In this document: in pieces, positions 8,333 through 15,636 of the stretch
How the letters are laid out: each line of letters starts with the position of its first letter
Position numbering within the stretch: the stretch's first letter is position 1
Source of the DNA: RGIG3178 sp963674495
Lineage (GTDB): Bacteria; Bacillota; Clostridia; Christensenellales; QAND01
Assembly: GCA_963674495.2 (NCBI GenBank)
Contig: CAXXLG010000001.1
Span: forward strand, 248,001-312,000
DNA: 64,000 bases
Direction: 5' to 3'
The notes under the pieces: generated by a model
The model's database searches: none
Told to the model about the DNA's origin: nothing
Seen by the model: only the letters and a program-made list of their open reading frames with translations
Program-made: the position numbers and the translations under genes

Positions 8333-10042
8333 ATGAAAAAGCGGGTTTTGGCGATATCGATCTCGATAGCTATGCTGATGGTTTGCATGCTTCCCATGAC
8401 GGCTTTAGCGGGCGGCGTGGTAACAATCGATTTGAGTACGACACTGGCCACAGTCCCCGGCGCATACACCGTTTCGGGTAATGAGGTGACGTTGGAGGGC
8501 GGTGATTACATACTCACGGGCACCACCACTGCGTACAATATCATCGCGGCAGCCAACGCCAATATAACGTTCAATAACGTCAGCATCGACGCGACAGCCG
8601 CAAGCCAGAGCGCTTTTTACATCAATAACGGGGTCACAGTGAATATGACGCTGACCGGCATCAGTACGCTGACGAGCGGAGGCGGTTACGCCGCAATTGA
8701 TGCGACAACTGGCAGGACGTTGATCATCACAGCGGCAAGTACGGGCAGCCTGACGGTTACCGGCGGGGACGGAAATGGCGAAGTCGGCGGTTCCGGAATC
8801 GGGGGCGGTTCGTACAGCGAAGGCGGCACGATTACAATAGCGGGTGGCGCGGTGACGGCGAATGGCGGCATAAACGGCGCGGGCATCGGAGGAGGTTCGG
8901 ACGGCAACGGCGGCACGATTACGATATCAGGCGGCACTGTGACCGCGTACGGCGGGAGAACGGGTAATGGCAACGGCGGCGGCGGCGCAGGAATCGGCGG
9001 CGGCGATTCAAGCAACGGTGGAAACATCACGATATCAGGGGGGACGGTAACGGCAAACGGAGTGACCGAAGGTCATAATTCTCATGCAAGTGCAGGAATC
9101 GGCGGCGGAGATGAAGGCGACGGCGGTAACATCACGATAACTGGCGGCACGGTTGCGGCGAACGGTGGAGAAGGCGGCGCGGGAATCGGCGGGGGTGGTT
9201 ACGGCGACGGCGGTACAGTCATAATATCGGGCGGCAACGTATTTGCCTCAGGTAAGAATAGCTATGACATCGGCTTCGGCAAAAACAGCAGCGGCGGTGG
9301 GACACTTGGAATCTCTGGCACGGCGGCGGTATTTTTGAGAAACGACGAATGCATCACGCCGACAACGACGACTCATACGCATGAAACGATCACTGCTGTC
9401 ACGGACGGAAAGGTATACGGCATCACCGTCGCAGGATGGGAGCCTAACTTCGGAGCATACCTACGTTTTCCTACGCTGACCTATGACACAAACAACGGCA
9501 GCGGCACTGCGCCCGGTTCGGTCACACAGTTGGCCGGTACTACGGTGACAGTCTCGGACGGCAGCGGCTTGTCGAAAACAAATTACACATTCTCTGACTG
9601 GAACACTGCAGCAGACGGCAACGGCACGGCATATGCTGCGGGGAGCACATTCAGTTTCCCGGAGGACACGACGCTGTATGCGCAGTGGATGGCGCAGCCG
9701 GAGCTGTCTTCGTCGGTAACGAGTGGTACCATCTATGTGGGCGGGCGCATCACGCTAACACCGAACATCGACGGCGGCGCATGGGACTGGGACGAAGATT
9801 TCTTTACCGCAACGTTCAACAGCCCGGCGACGTTCACGGGGCTGAAGGCGGGCACATCGACGATCACCTATACGGTGGAAGGGGTATCCGTCACCTATGA
9901 CGTAACGATCGAGCAATCGCAGCTTCCCTTCACCGGACAGAACTATACGCTGGTATATCTGCTGGCTGCGTTTGCACTGGTGGCAGGCGGCGCGGCGGCC
10001 ATGTACAGTCAGAAGCAACGGAGGCGGGAGCGTGCCGAATAA
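8333..10042 (+). CDS. LPFTG-anchored surface protein with glycine-rich beta-helix
   Basis: A 569-residue product with signal peptide (cleavage near TALAG). Residues about 116-322 repeat an AGIGGG...GGxITISGGTVTA unit about every 30 residues, a pattern of right-handed beta-helix/carbohydrate-binding surface proteins. An InlB-type B-repeat (about 382-453, ending TLYAQW) and a Big_2-like domain (about 456-528) follow. The C terminus has the sortase signal LPFTG (531-535), a membrane helix and a basic tail. ATG 8333 follows AAGGAGA. It overlaps a sortase gene by 11 nt, its likely anchoring enzyme. The ligand is unknown. Confidence 0.85.
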   Translation: MKKRVLAISISIAMLMVCMLPMTALAGGVVTIDLSTTLATVPGAYTVSGNEVTLEGGDYILTGTTTAYNIIAAANANITFNNVSIDATAASQSAFYINNGVTVNMTLTGISTLTSGGGYAAIDATTGRTLIITAASTGSLTVTGGDGNGEVGGSGIGGGSYSEGGTITIAGGAVTANGGINGAGIGGGSDGNGGTITISGGTVTAYGGRTGNGNGGGGAGIGGGDSSNGGNITISGGTVTANGVTEGHNSHASAGIGGGDEGDGGNITITGGTVAANGGEGGAGIGGGGYGDGGTVIISGGNVFASGKNSYDIGFGKNSSGGGTLGISGTAAVFLRNDECITPTTTTHTHETITAVTDGKVYGITVAGWEPNFGAYLRFPTLTYDTNNGSGTAPGSVTQLAGTTVTVSDGSGLSKTNYTFSDWNTAADGNGTAYAAGSTFSFPEDTTLYAQWMAQPELSSSVTSGTIYVGGRITLTPNIDGGAWDWDEDFFTATFNSPATFTGLKAGTSTITYTVEGVSVTYDVTIEQSQLPFTGQNYTLVYLLAAFALVAGGAAAMYSQKQRRRERAE

Positions 10043-10712
10043 GCAGGGCCGGCATGAAACAATAGACAAGAATTTAGCAGGGGGCAGGTGCGGATATTCG
10101 CGCCCGCCTCTTCCTAAACGCCGAAAAATTGCGATCCTGTTGGCTAGTCTGAGCGGTATTTTGATTTTGTCAGCGATTGCCGTGTTCATATTAATCTATC
10201 AGGAAGGGATCGACGCGGAGCGGAACGCGCGGGACCTTCTATCCGAATACGATCAAGCGGTATATGTTCAGCCGGAAGAACTGATAATCGACACGAATCA
10301 AGCGATGATCTCACTGCCGGGCTACGATGTGATTGGAAAACTGAGCATAGAAAAGATCGGTCTGGAGTTGCCTGTGATATCCGAAACGAGTGAGAAAGCG
10401 CTCAAAGTATCTATCTGCTATTTTAGCGGTGCTCTACCAGGGCAAAAGGGGAATATGGTCATAACAGGGCATAATTACGCAAATGGCGCGCATTTCGGAA
10501 AACTAAGACAATTGGAGGCGGGTGATGTTGTTGTATATACTGTGCCTGACGGGACAGTATATCGTTACGAGGTATATCAGACACTTAGCGTAAAACCGGA
10601 CAATGCGGCGGTACTGGACATTTATGAAGGAGAGTATGCCTTGACCCTGGTCACCTGCGAAAGCCAGGGCAACCGCAGACTGCTGATCCGGTGCAAATTG
10701 GTCGTTGAATAA
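10032..10712 (+). CDS. sortase paired with the LPFTG protein
   Basis: Membrane-bound cysteine transpeptidase that attaches LPxTG-type proteins to the cell wall. The 226-residue product has an N-terminal membrane anchor (about residues 34-56). The catalytic His is in TGHNYANG, the catalytic Cys in LVTCES and the Arg in LLIRCK. The size and TLVTC context fit class D/E-like sortases better than class B. GTG 10032 follows GGAGGCGGG, overlapping the end of the substrate gene, so the two are translationally coupled. A longer reading from 9972 has no ribosome site. Confidence 0.85.
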   Translation: MPNKQGRHETIDKNLAGGRCGYSRPPLPKRRKIAILLASLSGILILSAIAVFILIYQEGIDAERNARDLLSEYDQAVYVQPEELIIDTNQAMISLPGYDVIGKLSIEKIGLELPVISETSEKALKVSICYFSGALPGQKGNMVITGHNYANGAHFGKLRQLEAGDVVVYTVPDGTVYRYEVYQTLSVKPDNAAVLDIYEGEYALTLVTCESQGNRRLLIRCKLVVE

Positions 10713-10784
10713 TATTGTTGGGATTGCATGTGTTTATTGCAACCATTAGCCAAGATAAGATTTAATTACATAGAAATACAAATT

Positions 10785-10876
10785 CCGAACCCACCTACAA
10801 AGCAGAAAGAGTTTGTATATGGGTGCCTCACCTCCACCAGATAAAAGCACAATTCCTAAATTGAATTGCGTTTTTT
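10785..10876 (+). repeat. ssrA-tail element E2 (divergent)
   Basis: CCGAACCCACCTACAAA...TTTGTATATGGGTG, CCTCCACCA and a CAATTC/GAATTG hairpin with TTTTTT. Here ACCCA/TGGGT and ACAAA/TTTGT both pair perfectly around a 3x3 internal loop, showing the fold despite sequence divergence. Confidence 0.8.
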
Positions 10877-10986
10877 GCCTTTGAGAATCATCGGAAATCA
10901 TGGTAAACTAGAGCAGGAATACATGTACAACATTGAAGAGGACAAGAAAATACCCAGTACCCAATTAAGCGGAAAGGGAAGACGAG

Positions 10987-11412
10987 ATGGAGATTAAGCC
11001 ATATATAAGAAAAGCGCATTATTATGAAACGGATCAAATGGGAATCATTCACCACGCAAACTACATCCATTGGTTTGAAGAAGCACGAGTAGATTTTATG
11101 GATCAGATTGGGTTCAGCTACGCTAAAGTAGTAGACGCGGGTATTGAATTTGGTTTGCTTGGGGTTTCATGTGAGTATAAGTCCATGGTTCGCTTCAACG
11201 ATATCGTCCAAATACATGTCTGCATTACGGCGATTACTCCTGTTAGGATGACGATCAGGTATGAAGTATTCGATACACTAACCAACAAGCTGAGAACGAC
11301 TGGAGAAAGCAAACATTTTTTTTATGATAGAGAGAAAAGATATCCTACGTCACTCAAAAAAATACTGCCAGAAGTGTATGAGATGTTTTACGAACTTTGT
11401 GCGAGTGAATAA
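10987..11412 (+). CDS. YbgC/4HBT-type acyl-CoA thioesterase
   Basis: Hot-dog fold hydrolase expected to cleave acyl-CoA or acyl-ACP thioesters. The 141-residue product matches the family length. It carries the signature YETDQMGIIHHANYIHWFEE near residue 14, with the catalytic Asp of the YxTDxMGxxHxxxY motif. ATG 10987 follows AAGGGAAG. It is the only gene between E2 and E3, so it forms a single-gene module. The substrate cannot be told from the sequence. Confidence 0.88.
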   Translation: MEIKPYIRKAHYYETDQMGIIHHANYIHWFEEARVDFMDQIGFSYAKVVDAGIEFGLLGVSCEYKSMVRFNDIVQIHVCITAITPVRMTIRYEVFDTLTNKLRTTGESKHFFYDREKRYPTSLKKILPEVYEMFYELCASE

Positions 11413-11533
11413 AGGGTGTTGTACGAATAGGGCTGTCCCTATGTCTTATTGTCTGAACGGGCACTTCTCAACAGAGAAGGCCAAAGGCCGCGCGTTCTGA
11501 ATATAAGAAATATTTTAGAAAAAAACGGTAAAT

Positions 11534-11623
11534 CCGAACCCACTCACAAAGATAAAGGTGTTTGTTTTTGAGTGCCGTTGCTCCACCAATTCAAGGCAAC
11601 AATATTAAATAATATTGTTGCCA
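11534..11623 (+). repeat. ssrA-tail element E3 (type A, covarying)
   Basis: CCGAACCCACTCACAAA...GGTGTTTGTTTTTGAGTG then TTGCTCCACCAATTCAA. The usual TGGGT is TGAGT here and the partner has become ACTCA, a compensatory pair. Tail hairpin GGCAACAATATT/AATATTGTTGCC is perfect. Confidence 0.85.
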
Positions 11624-11680
11624 TATTCATTTTGTGATACGATATATCTGACAAAATTCTGATTGATAAATTAGAAGAGA

Positions 11681-12130
11681 ATGGAACACCGGAACCGTCC
11701 CTATGTACCTTCAGGGAGAACAGTAACTTACAATGAGTCAACAGCTGAGTCAAAAGAATTCGCTAGGAATAAGCAAATAAAATCATATGTGCAGCAATTA
11801 TTAATTGCACAAGTGAAAAAATACAAGAAATATAGTATAACAAGCGTTGATTGCAGCGGTAGTTTAAAGTTTACAAGCGGTGATTTGTATTATGCTCTTA
11901 AAAAGGTCAGAATACAGATTAAAGGCAAGGTTACACTTGCAACAAGATCTTATAATTATTGGAATATACATGTTACACTTTCCGATAGATACAATTATGA
12001 TGAATTTCAAAAACTAACCGGCATAGCAAGTCTATTAAACAATAATGGTCGTGCCGCACAACTTCTGGGAATCATTAAGCCTTTTTGGATCTTCATCCAT
12101 TTCCAAGAATCGTATAAATTACCAAAATAA
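11681..12130 (+). CDS. orphan Rhs-type C-terminal toxin domain (truncated)
   Basis: The ~110 C-terminal residues match the C terminus of the Rhs-tip protein ending at 15109. Shared landmarks are SGDLYYALKKV versus SEDLFYALHKV, a YW..xVTL core, NNNGRAAQLLGIIKPF versus NYGYAAQKMGIIKPF. It therefore looks like the same toxin family without an Rhs core or secretion region. The ATG at 11681 lies in the REP-like sequence (GGAACCGTCCC, about 11695-11705) after E3, so the N terminus is probably a fusion to flanking DNA. The toxin activity is unidentified. A matching immunity-like gene follows. Confidence 0.6.
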   Translation: MEHRNRPYVPSGRTVTYNESTAESKEFARNKQIKSYVQQLLIAQVKKYKKYSITSVDCSGSLKFTSGDLYYALKKVRIQIKGKVTLATRSYNYWNIHVTLSDRYNYDEFQKLTGIASLLNNNGRAAQLLGIIKPFWIFIHFQESYKLPK

Positions 12131-12152
12131 AATGAGCATGAGGTTAAGACTT

Positions 12153-12647
12153 ATGAAAATCTTATGGAAGATCATAGTAATAATATCTGCAGTAATAATT
12201 ATTGCATATGGTCTACTGTACTTGTTTGGACGCGCAATGTTTTCATCTACTCCAGAGGATCATAAAGATAGTCTTTATTCTGAACTAAATGTACCAACAG
12301 ATGCGATAATTATTCGAGAAACCAATGACTTAGCATATAGAGGTGGTGAATACTATGGAGTATTACAAATTCCATCTACGGAAGTACAAGACTTTATAGC
12401 AACAGCAGAGCAAACGGGAGAATGGCGTCAACTTCCATTGCCTGAAAAAATAAAAGAAACAGCTATCCTGCCGGACAACTTCCCTGTCGATCTTGATGAG
12501 GGAATCTATTACTTCGTAGATATGTACGCGGAATCCTATCCGGACGAGAAAGATATTAATATAAATCTAAGAGAATACTATTCTTTCAAATTAGCGGTAT
12601 TCAATACGGAGGACGGTGTATTGTATATCTATTATTGTGCTGAGTAA
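12153..12647 (+). CDS. putative immunity protein, membrane-anchored
   Basis: A 164-residue product with an N-terminal membrane anchor and an acidic globular part. It is clearly paralogous to the protein at 15113-15616: EYYGVLQIPSTEVQDFI versus EYFGIIQISSEDSQEFI, LPDNFPVDLDEGIYYF versus LPENFPTTLGNGIYYF. Both follow related toxin domains, which is the usual toxin-then-immunity order of polymorphic toxins. The role is inferred from that repeated pairing only. ATG 12153 has GAGG upstream; ATG 12132 is an alternative start. Confidence 0.6.
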   Translation: MKILWKIIVIISAVIIIAYGLLYLFGRAMFSSTPEDHKDSLYSELNVPTDAIIIRETNDLAYRGGEYYGVLQIPSTEVQDFIATAEQTGEWRQLPLPEKIKETAILPDNFPVDLDEGIYYFVDMYAESYPDEKDININLREYYSFKLAVFNTEDGVLYIYYCAE

Positions 12648-12763
12648 GTCACATAATTTTGTACGTAATATCATCGATGTACATCAATGCATTAACGGAC
12701 AGAGAGAACTCTGGAGATGAAGCATTCGACGATTTGTTTATCAAGATGGATGGGGGATAATTT

Positions 12764-12871
12764 ATGAAAGTCAATCAGTCGCTGAAAAATCAAATAAAAT
12801 TATTTATCGAAATCGCTATTGTGCTTGGTGCAGTTTACATAATTGTACGGACGATAATTATAATGAATTAG
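12764..12871 (+). CDS. 35-residue putative membrane peptide
   Basis: ATG 12764 follows GGGGG (12752-12756), a plausible ribosome site. The product is charged at the N terminus and then hydrophobic (IEIAIVLGAVYIIVRTIIIM). It lies between an immunity gene and an Rhs tip. It may be a genuine small membrane protein or the relic of a longer immunity gene. Confidence 0.35.
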   Translation: MKVNQSLKNQIKLFIEIAIVLGAVYIIVRTIIIMN

Positions 12872-12917
12872 ATATAATGCGGATAATAGACTTGATTCGT
12901 ATATAGATAGCAAGGGC

Positions 12918-12946
12918 GAGCAAGAGGATGGTTCTTTTGCTTGCTT
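12918..12946. repeat. REP-like palindrome
   Basis: AGCAAG (12919-12924) pairs with CTTGCT (12940-12945) around GAGGATGGTTCTTTTG, a variant of the GGGACGGTTCT loop. It sits at the start of the first Rhs-tip fragment. Confidence 0.55.
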
Positions 12947-12991
12947 TATCGAATACCAGTACGACGATAACGGCAACGTGACGCAGGAGAA

Positions 12992-13252
12992 GCGGACGCG
13001 GTGGTCAAGAGCTACGCGTACGACGCCTACGGCAACACGACCGAGTCAGGGACCTTCACAAACAGCTTTGCCTACACGGGCGCGGTGATCGACGAGGAGA
13101 CCGGGCTGTACTACATGAACGCCCGGTATTACGAGCCCGCAACAGGCAGGTTCATATCCGCGGACAAGTACAGGGGCGACGGGGAGCTGTACTGGAACCT
13201 GTATGTATATTGCAACGATGATCCGATCAACTGTACGGATATTACGGGGCAT
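12992..13252 (+). repeat. Rhs-tip direct repeat, copy 1
   Basis: 261-bp unit encoding the end of an Rhs core (KSYAYDAYGN through CTDITGH). Nearly the same DNA recurs at 14297-14557 and 16099-16359, each time followed by a different C-terminal sequence. Confidence 0.9.
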
Positions 13253-13792
13253 TATTATAACCGCAACAAGGCAATAAAGTATGCAAAATATTGGGCCTAT
13301 AGAACAAATAAGCAGTATTATAGTTCCAGCAGTGATTGCGCGAATTTTGTTTCTCAATGTCTATATGCCGGCGGGATTCCGATGAATAAGAAATGGCATT
13401 CCTACAGGACGTTTAACAAAGCAAAATTCTGGTGGGATCCCAGAAGCATTATTAGTTATAAATATTGGTATGATTGGGATATCACAAGTACATGGAGATT
13501 GGTTAAAGACCAGTATAATTATTTTAAGAGTTCTTCATATGCAAAAGGAAGGATAACCATTTCCAGTAATGGTGCAAGCATTGAATTTGCATCAAAAGTT
13601 GCACATAAAGGTGATCCGATGTACTTGGATGATGATGGGAACGGGATCCCCAATCATGCTGTAATTATCAGTAAAGTTTCCTATGGAAAAATGATATATT
13701 ATGCGGGTCATACGAAAAGCCGGTACGATTGGCCTTTAAGCAAGTATCTAAATAATCAAAGCAAAAAAGCTTATATAATACTATTTAAGTAA
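13001..13792 (+). CDS. Rhs-tip fragment with amidase-like C-terminal domain
   Basis: About 84 residues of Rhs core end (YDAYGNTTESGTF, GLYYMNARYY, PATGRFISAD) are followed by ~175 residues with the layout of the putative amidase family PF12671: YNRNKAIKYAKYWA, SSSDCANFVSQCLYAGG with a candidate nucleophilic Cys, NHAVIISKV with a candidate His, and YYAGHTKSR near the end. It is probably a displaced polymorphic-toxin tip. There is no normal start: GTG 13001 lies inside the repeat. A piece of Rhs repeat (IEYQYDDNGNVTQE) lies upstream in another frame, so the junction is recombinant. Confidence 0.75.
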   Translation: MVKSYAYDAYGNTTESGTFTNSFAYTGAVIDEETGLYYMNARYYEPATGRFISADKYRGDGELYWNLYVYCNDDPINCTDITGHYYNRNKAIKYAKYWAYRTNKQYYSSSSDCANFVSQCLYAGGIPMNKKWHSYRTFNKAKFWWDPRSIISYKYWYDWDITSTWRLVKDQYNYFKSSSYAKGRITISSNGASIEFASKVAHKGDPMYLDDDGNGIPNHAVIISKVSYGKMIYYAGHTKSRYDWPLSKYLNNQSKKAYIILFK

Positions 13793-13827
13793 AATTGTCT
13801 TTTCAATAAAAGAAAGGAGATTTTGAT

Positions 13828-14217
13828 TTGAGAAAGAAGCTTGCAATCATAATTCCGACATTGCTGGCGATCATAGTAATGCTCTATTTAATAATGCTTT
13901 TTGATACAAATGCTCTAATGAAAGAGGTTTCTGAAGTATTCCAGGGGAAGGTAGCATTGTCAGAAACTAAAAACAGAGCTATTGATCAGTATAATATTGC
14001 TCCGTTTAACAATGATGTGGAAGAGGTTAATTTAAAGATTACGAGAACATTTGTTTTGCATAATTTCAGTACGGGGTATATATGGGTTAGTTATACCATC
14101 GAAATGAGAGATAGCAATGGAGAATTATTATGCGGATCGTGGGATGTCCCCGCAAGATGGACGATAAAAAAGGAAAAGGGGAAATGGGAGATAGTTGAGA
14201 TACTTGAGGCGCCATAG
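13828..14217 (+). CDS. candidate immunity protein for the amidase-type tip
   Basis: A 129-residue product with an N-terminal membrane anchor and an extracytoplasmic domain ending in a TIKKEKGKWEIVEI strand pattern. TTG 13828 follows AAAGGAGA. It lies 35 nt after the amidase-like toxin tip, the position of an immunity gene. No family is recognised; the role is inferred from position and membrane anchoring, which would suit protection against a periplasm-side toxin. Confidence 0.5.
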   Translation: MRKKLAIIIPTLLAIIVMLYLIMLFDTNALMKEVSEVFQGKVALSETKNRAIDQYNIAPFNNDVEEVNLKITRTFVLHNFSTGYIWVSYTIEMRDSNGELLCGSWDVPARWTIKKEKGKWEIVEILEAP

Positions 14218-14239
14218 CAAAACAAAGGGCGGCAGGCTG

Positions 14240-14270
14240 GGCAAGCACGGGAACGGTTCTGTTGCTTGCC
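14240..14270. repeat. REP-like palindrome with 8-bp stem
   Basis: GGCAAGCA (14240-14247) pairs perfectly with TGCTTGCC (14263-14270) around CGGGAACGGTTCTGT. It lies 18 nt before the second Rhs tip. Confidence 0.75.
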
Positions 14271-14287
14271 AATGACGTGCCAATAAC

Positions 14288-15109
14288 GTGGACGACGCGG
14301 ACGCGGTGGTCAAGAGCTACGTCTACGATGCCTACGGCAACACGACGGAAACGGGGACCTTCACAAACAGCTTTGCCTACACGGGCGCGGTGATCGACGG
14401 GGAGACCGGGCTGTACTACATGAACGCCCGGTATTACGAGCCCGCAACAGGCAGGTTCATATCCACGGACACATACAGAGGCGACGGGGAACTGTACTGG
14501 AACCTGTACGTGTACTGCAACGATGATCCGATCAATTGCGCGGATATTACGGGGCATAGCCCAAATCCGGTTTATGACAAAGTAAACGATGTAATGTATT
14601 TTGAAGACGACGTAAGAGTAGCTTTGACTGATATTCTTATTGGTGGATGGTTAACGGGTCTAAGGTATTCAGTTGCTTTCTTAAAAAATTCTATGGGACG
14701 AGCATGCAATTACACATATACGAAAAACTCCGCTCTATCAATAAAGATTATGAGCATAAAGAATTTAAAGACCCATGTATTGGGAACTCTATCTAAATAC
14801 TTAAAGAGAAGTGGGAACAGGAATAAAACGGTTATTACAAACCTAAAGGATAGTTATGAGATAACCAAGCGTGATAGTGAAGATTTATTTTATGCGTTGC
14901 ATAAAGTAAGTTTAAGCATTAATGTATATAGAAAACTATGCGGTAAAACAGCGGATTATTGGAAAGCAGATGTAACTCTATTCGATACTACAAGGTCAAT
15001 AGCGAATAGAATAAACAATTACGGATATGCCGCTCAAAAAATGGGTATCATCAAACCATTTAAAATAAAAGTAATGTTTGGCTATGGCTTGCAATTAATG
15101 AGGAAATAG
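14288..15109 (+). CDS. Rhs-tip fragment with unidentified toxin domain
   Basis: An Rhs core end (261-bp repeat copy 2, 14297-14557) is fused to a ~185-residue C-terminal region. Its last ~110 residues are homologous to the orphan domain ending at 12130. That toxin family is not recognised; it lacks an obvious nuclease HxH or HNH motif by eye. GTG 14288 has no convincing ribosome site, so the piece may be silent, serving as a donor for recombination into a full-length rhs gene. The toxin half is AT-rich, unlike the GC-rich core. Confidence 0.7.
   Translation: MDDADAVVKSYVYDAYGNTTETGTFTNSFAYTGAVIDGETGLYYMNARYYEPATGRFISTDTYRGDGELYWNLYVYCNDDPINCADITGHSPNPVYDKVNDVMYFEDDVRVALTDILIGGWLTGLRYSVAFLKNSMGRACNYTYTKNSALSIKIMSIKNLKTHVLGTLSKYLKRSGNRNKTVITNLKDSYEITKRDSEDLFYALHKVSLSINVYRKLCGKTADYWKADVTLFDTTRSIANRINNYGYAAQKMGIIKPFKIKVMFGYGLQLMRK
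14297..14557 (+). repeat. Rhs-tip direct repeat, copy 2
   Basis: Same 261-bp unit as at 12992 and 16099, with scattered substitutions; similarity stops at the toxin junction after ACGGGGCAT. Confidence 0.9.
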
Positions 15110-15112
15110 AAA

Positions 15113-15616
15113 ATGAAGAAGATATTATTGATTTCAGCGGCAGTGTGTATATTATGCATATTTATTATAATACACACGACAGTATTTAGCAAAGATGATG
15201 AATATCGGATATTATATAAAGATATTGATATTCAAGTAGATATTCCTAAAAATGCTGTCGTATTAAAAGAAACAGATAACTATCAATCAGTAGATTACCT
15301 AGGCTCTGTGGATGGAGAATATTTTGGGATTATCCAGATTTCAAGCGAAGACTCGCAAGAATTTATTTATAGAGCGCAACAGACGGGCAGTTGGTTGACT
15401 CTTCCCATAACACCAGAAATAGAATCAATCTATTTTTTGCCAGAGAATTTTCCAACTACATTGGGAAACGGTATTTATTATTTTCGTGATCGATATATTG
15501 AAAACTTTGCGGAAGATAAGGATATCCCTATTAACGACAGATATTCAAATAATATAACCTTTGCAGTTTTTAACACTGATACGAATATACTATATCTTTT
15601 TTACTATGATTCATAG
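15113..15616 (+). CDS. putative immunity protein, paralogue of 12153-12647
   Basis: A 167-residue product with an N-terminal membrane anchor. Its body aligns with the protein at 12153-12647 (VLKETDNY, GEYFGIIQIS, LPENFP, GIYYF, FAVFNTD). ATG 15113 begins 3 nt after the toxin-tip stop, so the two genes are probably co-translated. The same family follows the same toxin domain twice in this region, which supports a cognate relation. The mechanism is unknown. Confidence 0.62.
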   Translation: MKKILLISAAVCILCIFIIIHTTVFSKDDEYRILYKDIDIQVDIPKNAVVLKETDNYQSVDYLGSVDGEYFGIIQISSEDSQEFIYRAQQTGSWLTLPITPEIESIYFLPENFPTTLGNGIYYFRDRYIENFAEDKDIPINDRYSNNITFAVFNTDTNILYLFYYDS

Positions 15617-15636
15617 ATAAATGAAACCGCACGGAA

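Noticed and set aside
8686..9030. Proline-rich frames opposite the glycine-rich surface proteins (also 21124-21891, 24160-24687)
   Set aside because: Complement of GGC/GGT-rich repeats gives Pro/Ala frames; no starts or ribosome sites.
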